64,000 nt of DNA from an uncultured Collinsella sp. (GTDB taxonomy: Bacteria; Actinomycetota; Coriobacteriia; Coriobacteriales; Coriobacteriaceae), in assembly GCA_900542825.1 (NCBI GenBank), contig UQOY01000008.1, positions 1 through 64,000 of the forward strand, written 5' to 3'. This document shows, piece by piece, positions 58,842 through 64,000 of the stretch. The position numbers and the translations under genes were made by a program. The notes below the pieces were generated by a model. The model saw only the letters and a program-made list of their open reading frames with translations. It did no database searches and had not been told where the DNA came from. How positions within the stretch are numbered: position 1 is the first letter of the stretch; every line of letters begins with the position of its first letter.

Positions 58842-59070
58842 TACAATTCAATCACGTTTACGGAGGGCGCCCTCCGTGGCAAGATGGAAAACGTCCGAAG
58901 CTAAACAGCTTTGGGTCGCCGTGGACGGGCAGGGGCCTCGACGCGGTTAGACACGAGACACATACATTACGCGACCTCGCCCTGGTGGCCGCACACGTTG
59001 GTTGCGGCCGACGCGGGCCGCGGGCAAGTGCTGGTAAGGGAAGCCTTGCCTCTCTTCTACGAGAAAGGAC
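58842..59070 (+). promoter_or_regulatory. Structured leader upstream of nagB
   Basis: After TACAAT (58842-58847, a -10 candidate) come CGGAGGGCGCCCTCCG (58861-58876), CGAAGCT/AGCTTTG (58896-58913), GGCCGCA/TGCGGCC (58987-59009) and GGCAAG/CTTGCC (59023-59050). These are consecutive stems in a leader of about 220 bases with no open frame of interest. I do not recognise a known riboswitch. Confidence 0.5.
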
Positions 59071-59075
59071 GCGTA

Positions 59076-59804
59076 ATGAAAATCATTAAAGCTAAAGACT
59101 ACGAGGATATGAGCCGCAAGGCCGCTAATATCATTTCGGCCCAGGTTATCCTCAAGCCCGATTGCGTGTTGGGTCTTGCCACCGGCTCCACCCCGATTGG
59201 CGCTTACAAACAGCTCGCTGCTTGGTACAAGAAGGGCGACGTCGACTTTGCCGAGGTCAGCACCTATAACTTGGACGAGTATCGTGGTCTTTCGCACGAT
59301 GATCCCCAGAGCTATCACTACTTTATGCGCGAGAACTTCTTCGATCACATCAATATCGATCTGAACAACACACACGTGCCCGATGGCTCCAACCCCGATG
59401 CAGCTGCTGCCTGCTCCGAGTACGACAAGATCGTCGCTGCCGCCGGTTACCCGGATCTGCAGCTGCTCGGCATTGGTAATAACGGCCACATCGGCTTCAA
59501 CGAGCCCGATGACCACTTCTCCAAGGGTACGCACTGCGTCGACCTCACCGAGAGCACCATTCAGGCCAACAGCCGCCTGTTCGACAGCATCGATGACGTG
59601 CCCCGTCAGGCTTACACCATGGGCACCCAGACCATCATGTATGCCCGCATGATCCTGGTCGTCGCCAACGGCGAGGCCAAGGCTCAGGCTGTGCACGATA
59701 TGTGCTATGGCCCGGTTACGCCCAAATGCCCGGCTTCGATTCTGCAGCTGCACACCAACTGCGTCGTCGTTGCCGACGAGGCTGCTCTTTCGCTCTGCGA
59801 GTAA
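59076..59804 (+). CDS. nagB: Glucosamine-6-phosphate deaminase
   Basis: Converts glucosamine-6-P to fructose-6-P and ammonia, feeding amino sugars into glycolysis. LGLATGSTPIGAYKQL binds phosphate, YNLDEYRGL contains the catalytic Asp, and LLGIGNNGHIGFNEPD is the hallmark. The 242-residue length is normal. ATG 59076 has AGAAAGGA upstream; the longer frame from 58911 runs through the structured leader and is rejected. Confidence 0.96.
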   Translation: MKIIKAKDYEDMSRKAANIISAQVILKPDCVLGLATGSTPIGAYKQLAAWYKKGDVDFAEVSTYNLDEYRGLSHDDPQSYHYFMRENFFDHINIDLNNTHVPDGSNPDAAAACSEYDKIVAAAGYPDLQLLGIGNNGHIGFNEPDDHFSKGTHCVDLTESTIQANSRLFDSIDDVPRQAYTMGTQTIMYARMILVVANGEAKAQAVHDMCYGPVTPKCPASILQLHTNCVVVADEAALSLCE

Positions 59805-59834
59805 CGCGACCAAGCGATCTTACATAGCTTTCCA

Positions 59835-59864
59835 AAAGGCCCTCGCTTTGCGGGGGCCTTTTTA
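59835..59864 (+). terminator. Terminator after nagB
   Basis: AAAAGGCCC-CGC pairs with GCG-GGGCCTTTT around a TTT loop, with a T run at the end. Confidence 0.8.
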
Positions 59865-60203
59865 GTGGACATAGGCCGTGGAGCATACATGACGGAAACC
59901 TTGCCGCATACTTGACCGGTGGGTTCTAAATTATGCAATTCATTCTATAGCAGATTCTATACACATTTGCCACTGTAGAGTCGTGGGCGGTAGCGAGGAA
60001 TAGGCGAGTTGCGCAACTCAAATTAAAACAGCAGACTGCGCTACACTGCAAATGGGATGGGACATGCTGGCAAGCGCATTGACCTGCGCAAAGACCTATT
60101 GGTCGGGGGATAAGTTACCATCGGTCCTCGCTGTACAAAAACTTGCCAAACACGTACCGGCAGACAATTAAAAACTCTAAGTCGTGCTATTCACGGGGCG
60201 GCT

Positions 60204-60237
60204 CATATGGTCCTGCAGCTACGGTGTCCATATGGTC
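60204..60237 (+). promoter_or_regulatory. CATATGGTC direct repeats upstream of the large regulator
   Basis: Two identical 9-mers 25 bp apart end 16 bases before the ATG. SARP-type regulators bind direct repeats, so autoregulation is possible; the spacing is not the classical 11 or 22 bp. Confidence 0.35.
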
Positions 60238-60253
60238 GAGTTGAGGAGCAAAC

Positions 60254-63250
60254 ATGGTAAACGATCTGGGCAATACGGACGACCTCGAGTTGATGCCGAC
60301 GGGCGGCGGCTATATGGTGCGGCGCGATCGCTTGATGAACGAGCTCATCGTTAAAGGGCGCAAGGCGGGAATTGTTTTGCTCTACGCGCCCGATGGGTTT
60401 GGTAAGACGTCGGTGTTGCTGCAATACGTGCAGGAGGTTAAATCGGACCCCACGCGAGGGCCGGTTCGGATAATCGAGGCCGACCGCGCGATTGGACGCG
60501 AGCTCTTTATGCAGCTCGAGGTTGTCGCCGATGAGCTTAAGGACAAACCGCATTCGCTCGTTGCGATCGACAACGTGCCCAATCTCGAGCAGCACGAAAC
60601 CGAGGACCTCATCGATCGAATCCGCAGCTTACGTGCTACGGGGACGGGGGTCTTTATTGCCTGCCGCCCCTCCAACCGATTGCTTATCCACGGGCTGGGC
60701 GATTCTGTAAAAGTCAATGCGCAGATGCTCAAGGTGCACGCCTATGAGTATTCCTCATGGGCCACGGCGTTCTCGATCAGCACATCGCTCGATTTTTATC
60801 GGCTTACGCAAGGCGTACCCGAGCTGGTATCGGCCCTGCAAACGGGAATGTATGGACAGGGCGATGTTGCCGGGTTGCTCGAGAACGAAATCGTCAACGT
60901 GTACGGTGCGGCGCTGGCCGATCTCGCATCGCTCGAGAACAACCTGTTGTTTACTGTTGCCTGTTTGATGGTGCTGATGGGCGAGGGCCGCATTGCGGAG
61001 CTAGAGGCGTGCGGTGTGAGGCTTTCGATGGTCGACCAGTCCATCTTTGTGCGCGATTATCCGATTTTTGGCGTGGATCCGTCTGATCGCACCTTTAGAT
61101 GTTTGGGTGCTAAGGACAATGCGCGCCTGAGGTTGCGAAAGCTTGTTGCCGAGATCCGTCCCGAACTTGTATCGCGGGCTGCTCGCATTTTGATCAAGGC
61201 GGGCCGATGCGATTTGGCTATGGACCTGGCCGACGCGTTCTTGGACCGCCATGTGGTATTGGAACTTGCCGGGCAGTATGGGGCCGATCTTGCCCTAACC
61301 GGGCACGGAAGGGACATTTGCCGCGCGGCGACGGCGATGATCAATGCGGAAAAGCAGGAGCAAGAGCCGACACCCGCCGAGGCACTCGGCGTGTATCTGG
61401 CGGCTGTCAGCGTGTGCAATACAAAGCTAGCAAGGTATATGGCGTCCGTTATCGAACGTGCGGGTGATCAGGCGGCGCGCGAGGTCGATCCCGCTACCTG
61501 GAAAATAGCCCAGGCGCTCACCATCGCCTTTTACGGCGACAATGACCTGGGGCTTCCCGCCAACCCTGTTGTGCAAGAACAGACATCCTGCGAGGTGCTC
61601 GACATGCTATCCGCGCATATCGAGGTCAAGCGCCACCTAACCGAGCGAGCGGAAGACGGCAATGTTCTCGCGAAGCTCAAGGCGTGCAAAGCCTATGATT
61701 GCGAGCTCGACATCGCGGGGATTCTCATACAGGCCGACCATATGCTGGTGGAGCTGTTCGACGGCTCGTTTGCTAAACCCGACGAGCGCGATGACAAGAT
61801 GACGCAGATACTCGAGGCGCTCGATATCCGCGGGCTTAAGGCGCCATCCATTTGGCTGCGTATGGTGCTGGCGGCGCGGCGCCTGCTTGCAGGCTTGCCT
61901 GTGACCGACGATGTGGCGTTTGGCGAGCTCGACCGCTTTGCGGTGCGTGTTCGCGACAATCAAATTCAGCTGTTTGGGCTATTGCTGGAGGGTTGGCAAT
62001 CGCTGGCGGAGGGGCGGCCGGTCAACGCGAAGTTCCGCGCGGTTCAGGTGCTCAAGCTCGCCGACGAATCGATTGCGTACATGCGCGAAAACGCGTTGCT
62101 GCTGGAGCGCGTGGCGTACCTGCGCAATACGTCGCTGGTATCGGTTCGCGAAGAGGCAGAGCTGCTCGACATTAGCAAGACGCAGGTCGGTGGCTCAGAA
62201 GCCTGGATCGTGGCGTTGCATCTGGCCGCTGCGGGCCGCGATAGCGATCTTGCTGCCTGGATGTCTATGAATCGCTCGGGGATTTTAGACCCATCGTATC
62301 GGCTGTTCGCGCGTCTTGCGATGCATTGCCTGGGCGAGCCTGCCGTTAGGATTCGCAAGAAGCTTCCGGTGCGCGAGCTGTCGCGGTATTCACTACGTGA
62401 TGACTTTGAGGGCGAAAGTGAGCACCTGTTCCAGGCGGGCGAGGTTGAGGCTGTCGATACGATCGGCCATATTGAGATGCGCATGTTTGGCGCATTTCGC
62501 GCCGAGCGCGACGGCTTTCCCATCACGGATAAGATGTGGCGTCGCAAAAAGGCGGCAACGCTTGCCGAACGCCTTGCGCTGGGTATGGATGCCATGGTCG
62601 ACCGCGAGACAATTGCCATGGAGTTGTGGCCCCATGCCGAGTTTAGCGCCGCGCGCAACAATCTGTATTCGACGGTATCGCGCTTGCGCTCGGCTTTGGG
62701 TCCAACGCCGGATGGCAAGTCGTGCGTGCTCATCCAAAACGAGTGCATTGGGCTCAACAGCGACTACGTTAAGACCGATGTAAGGCTCTTTGACCAGCTG
62801 AGCCGCGAGATTCTGGGAAACCGCATGGGTGCGAGAGGGCCTCACCTGGTTGAGCTTTGTCTTAAGGTTGAGCAGCTCTACGCGGGGCCGCTGTATGTTC
62901 CCACCGGTTGCAATCCCACATTCTTTACGCGCATGCGCCACATTATGCAATCCAAGTACATCGACTGCATGATTGGGGGAGCGAATGCCGCTCTCGAGGA
63001 GAATGACCTGCAATCGGCAATTTGGCTCGTTGAATCGGGGCTTCGCCAGGAGACGGCGCGCGAGGACATGGTTCGCTGTGCCATGCGCGTTTACGGTGCG
63101 GCGGGACGACGCCGCGATGTTGTCGAGCTATATAGCGGCCACATACACCACCTGCGAGAGCAGGTTCAAGGGGTGCCCGAGCCCGAGACAAGGCGTCTGT
63201 ATGAGCGCCTGGTCGAAGGCAGGCTCAAGCGCGTGCTTGTCGAGCGATAA
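60254..63250 (+). CDS. AAA ATPase/SARP-type (BTAD) transcriptional regulator
   Basis: A 998-residue regulator. Residues 40-60 hold a P-loop (LLYAPDGFGKTSVLLQY), with a Walker-B-like SLVAIDNVP further on, as in MalT/LuxR-large STAND proteins. The long middle (250-730) is helical, repeat-like and unannotated. Residues about 736-830 form an OmpR-like winged helix (MRMFGAFRAERDG, KKAATLAERLAL, AIAMELWP-type segment), and 835-998 a bacterial transcriptional activation domain of helical repeats. So the DNA-binding and BTAD parts of SARP regulators sit at the C-terminus behind a STAND switch. GAGGAG precedes ATG 60254. Target genes are unknown. Confidence 0.82.
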   Translation: MVNDLGNTDDLELMPTGGGYMVRRDRLMNELIVKGRKAGIVLLYAPDGFGKTSVLLQYVQEVKSDPTRGPVRIIEADRAIGRELFMQLEVVADELKDKPHSLVAIDNVPNLEQHETEDLIDRIRSLRATGTGVFIACRPSNRLLIHGLGDSVKVNAQMLKVHAYEYSSWATAFSISTSLDFYRLTQGVPELVSALQTGMYGQGDVAGLLENEIVNVYGAALADLASLENNLLFTVACLMVLMGEGRIAELEACGVRLSMVDQSIFVRDYPIFGVDPSDRTFRCLGAKDNARLRLRKLVAEIRPELVSRAARILIKAGRCDLAMDLADAFLDRHVVLELAGQYGADLALTGHGRDICRAATAMINAEKQEQEPTPAEALGVYLAAVSVCNTKLARYMASVIERAGDQAAREVDPATWKIAQALTIAFYGDNDLGLPANPVVQEQTSCEVLDMLSAHIEVKRHLTERAEDGNVLAKLKACKAYDCELDIAGILIQADHMLVELFDGSFAKPDERDDKMTQILEALDIRGLKAPSIWLRMVLAARRLLAGLPVTDDVAFGELDRFAVRVRDNQIQLFGLLLEGWQSLAEGRPVNAKFRAVQVLKLADESIAYMRENALLLERVAYLRNTSLVSVREEAELLDISKTQVGGSEAWIVALHLAAAGRDSDLAAWMSMNRSGILDPSYRLFARLAMHCLGEPAVRIRKKLPVRELSRYSLRDDFEGESEHLFQAGEVEAVDTIGHIEMRMFGAFRAERDGFPITDKMWRRKKAATLAERLALGMDAMVDRETIAMELWPHAEFSAARNNLYSTVSRLRSALGPTPDGKSCVLIQNECIGLNSDYVKTDVRLFDQLSREILGNRMGARGPHLVELCLKVEQLYAGPLYVPTGCNPTFFTRMRHIMQSKYIDCMIGGANAALEENDLQSAIWLVESGLRQETAREDMVRCAMRVYGAAGRRRDVVELYSGHIHHLREQVQGVPEPETRRLYERLVEGRLKRVLVER

Positions 63251-63282
63251 AAAACGGGCGTCCGAATCACTCGGACGCCCGT
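63250..63282 (-). terminator. Bidirectional terminator between the regulator gene and yhbY
   Basis: ACGGGCGTCCGA pairs with TCGGACGCCCGT around ATCAC. The A run on the plus strand gives a T run for minus-strand transcription, so it mainly serves yhbY. Confidence 0.85.
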
Positions 63283-63309
63283 AGACTTGTTCGGTATGAC
63301 CAGTCGGTT

Positions 63310-63609
63310 TTAGACGAGCTTGATCTTCTCGATATCCTTGCGCGAGGACTCGCGATACAGCGAGAACTTGCGGCCGATAACCTGAACGATGTCGGCGTGG
63401 CAGCGCTCGGCGAGCTCCTCGGCGGCCTCGCGGGCAGAAAGGCTGGAGCCGTCCAGCACGGAGCACTTAACGAGCTCGTGCTTCTCCAGGTAGGCGACCG
63501 TCTGCTCGACGGTTCCCTCGTTGACATCGGACTTACCGATGATGATGGCGGGGTTGAGGTGATGGGCCATGCTGCGAAGCTGCTTGACCTGGGCTCCTGT
63601 CAGTGCCAT
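63310..63609 (-). CDS. yhbY: YhbY-family ribosome assembly RNA-binding protein
   Basis: A 99-residue CRM-domain protein that binds pre-50S ribosomal RNA. LTGAQVKQLRSMAHHLNPAIIIGKSDVNEGTVEQTVAYLEKHELVKC is the family core with the GKSD loop, and VQVIGRKFSLYRES closes the domain. It is intact, with its own start at 63609 (AGAAAGCGAG upstream) and a terminator. It is convergent with the large regulator. Confidence 0.95.
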   Translation of the reverse strand: MALTGAQVKQLRSMAHHLNPAIIIGKSDVNEGTVEQTVAYLEKHELVKCSVLDGSSLSAREAAEELAERCHADIVQVIGRKFSLYRESSRKDIEKIKLV

Positions 63610-63767
63610 GGGTTCTCGCTTTCTATGTATGGGGCGCCCCGTGATGGGGCCTCAATTTACGTGAGCTGTCCCACGATAGCGCAGGAACGGCGTGGTGTGG
63701 AGCGCGTTTGCCCAGTTCGCAAAGAATGCGGATGCCGGGTGGGAAGACGATGCAAGCTTTAGATGGG

Positions 63768-64000
63768 CTACGGGCGGGGTACGGAGACCGGCTCCCAGGC
63801 GATAAACGCCCATCGGACCTTGCGGATGTGGTCGAGCATGTAGCGTCCCTGCGGTACGCCCTTGGATCCCGGCTCGCCGGCATGGGGGTTCTCGATCATG
63901 TGCTGGGCGATATAGTCGCGCAGGCGGTCGATCTTGTCTTCGTTGCCATGCTCGAGCATGCGAGAAAAGTCCGTTACGCCTGCCTCGAGACTATCGAAGG
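63768..64000 (-). CDS. Partial unknown protein (5' end beyond window)
   Basis: The frame stays open to the window edge upstream of the first visible Met (FDSLEAGVTDFSRMLEHG...), so the gene begins outside. The visible C-terminal 76 residues are polar with a hydrophobic end (DHIRKVRWAFIAWEPVSVP). I recognise no family. It ends at 63768, about 160 bases from yhbY; nothing notable lies between. Confidence 0.6.
   Translation of the reverse strand, partial: FDSLEAGVTDFSRMLEHGNEDKIDRLRDYIAQHMIENPHAGEPGSKGVPQGRYMLDHIRKVRWAFIAWEPVSVPRP

Larger units (their letters stand above)
59805..60253 (+). other. 449 bp intergenic region before the SARP-type regulator
   Basis: No gene. It contains the nagB terminator, then AT-richer DNA than the surroundings with the perfect 14 bp palindrome GAGTTGCGCAACTC (60006-60019) and two CATATGGTC direct repeats (60204-60212, 60229-60237) 25 bp apart just before the regulator gene. 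Confidence 0.55.

Noticed and set aside
58911..59075. N-terminal extension of NagB
   Set aside because: It translates the structured leader; ATG 59076 has a good ribosome site and the normal family start.

Overview
The window reads as chromosomal DNA of a high-GC, anaerobic, gut-type Actinomycetota of the class Coriobacteriia, most likely Collinsella or a close relative. This is inferred from codon bias, gene content (lactate racemization genes, feo cluster, GlnR-like regulator beside glnA, GatCAB, tmRNA) and protein style. No 16S rRNA is present, so the genus is a judgement and not a demonstration. Most genes are ordinary and intact. No insertion sequence, prophage, CRISPR array or tRNA gene was seen.

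Layout. 0-5 kb: hisS and ppc. 5-10 kb: a nickel-pincer lactate racemase region, with larA and a LarD-like channel on the plus strand facing larB, a short larC and a TetR regulator on the minus strand. 10-13.3 kb: serB (minus), aspS and a small HPr. 13.4-16.8 kb: ferrous iron uptake (feoA, feoA, feoB, Cys-rich small protein) with a DtxR/IdeR-like box. 16.8-21 kb: a flavoenzyme ene-reductase, then GntR and LacI regulators. 20.9-21.8 kb: an MNT/HEPN (MntA/HepT-type) pair whose nucleotidyltransferase carries an N-terminal RelB/DinJ-like domain. 21.9-28.1 kb: glnA, a GlnR-like regulator, an HtrA protease and ligA. 28.4-29.2 kb: a Phd/PIN pair. 29.3-35.5 kb: MerR and MATE genes (minus) behind a MerR-type promoter, then a heterodimeric ABC exporter. 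35.8-41 kb: moaA, a moaC-mobB fusion, an MFS transporter and a HAD phosphatase. 41.2-44.7 kb: gatCAB. 44.9-49.6 kb: an AraC regulator divergent from two ABC half-transporters of the siderophore-import type. 49.8-52.1 kb: a small membrane protein and a P-type ATPase. 52.3-53.1 kb: a RelB/PIN pair. 53.2-55.8 kb: a hypothetical gene, tmRNA, a repeat-rich stretch and a patatin. 55.9-64 kb: rplM-rpsI, glmM, a PTS EIIA-Glc protein, nagB, a 998-residue AAA/SARP-type regulator, yhbY and a partial unknown gene.

Functional links. An AspRS with the His of non-discriminating enzymes sits in the same window as gatCAB, which would correct Asp-tRNA(Asn). A GlnR-type half-box lies in front of glnA and the GlnR-like gene lies behind it. 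glmM, EIIA-Glc and nagB group amino-sugar metabolism. HPr keeps His15 but has Asp at the Ser46 position.

The least explained material is intergenic. There are very long palindromes with perfect 28-29 bp outer arms behind ppc, larD and gatB, and three dispersed palindrome or terminator families. A 50 bp dispersed repeat and a 34 bp repeat that has entered a coding tail are also present. An array of about four 62 bp hairpin units lies downstream of tmRNA. The most system-like novelty is the RelB/DinJ-MNT plus HEPN module.
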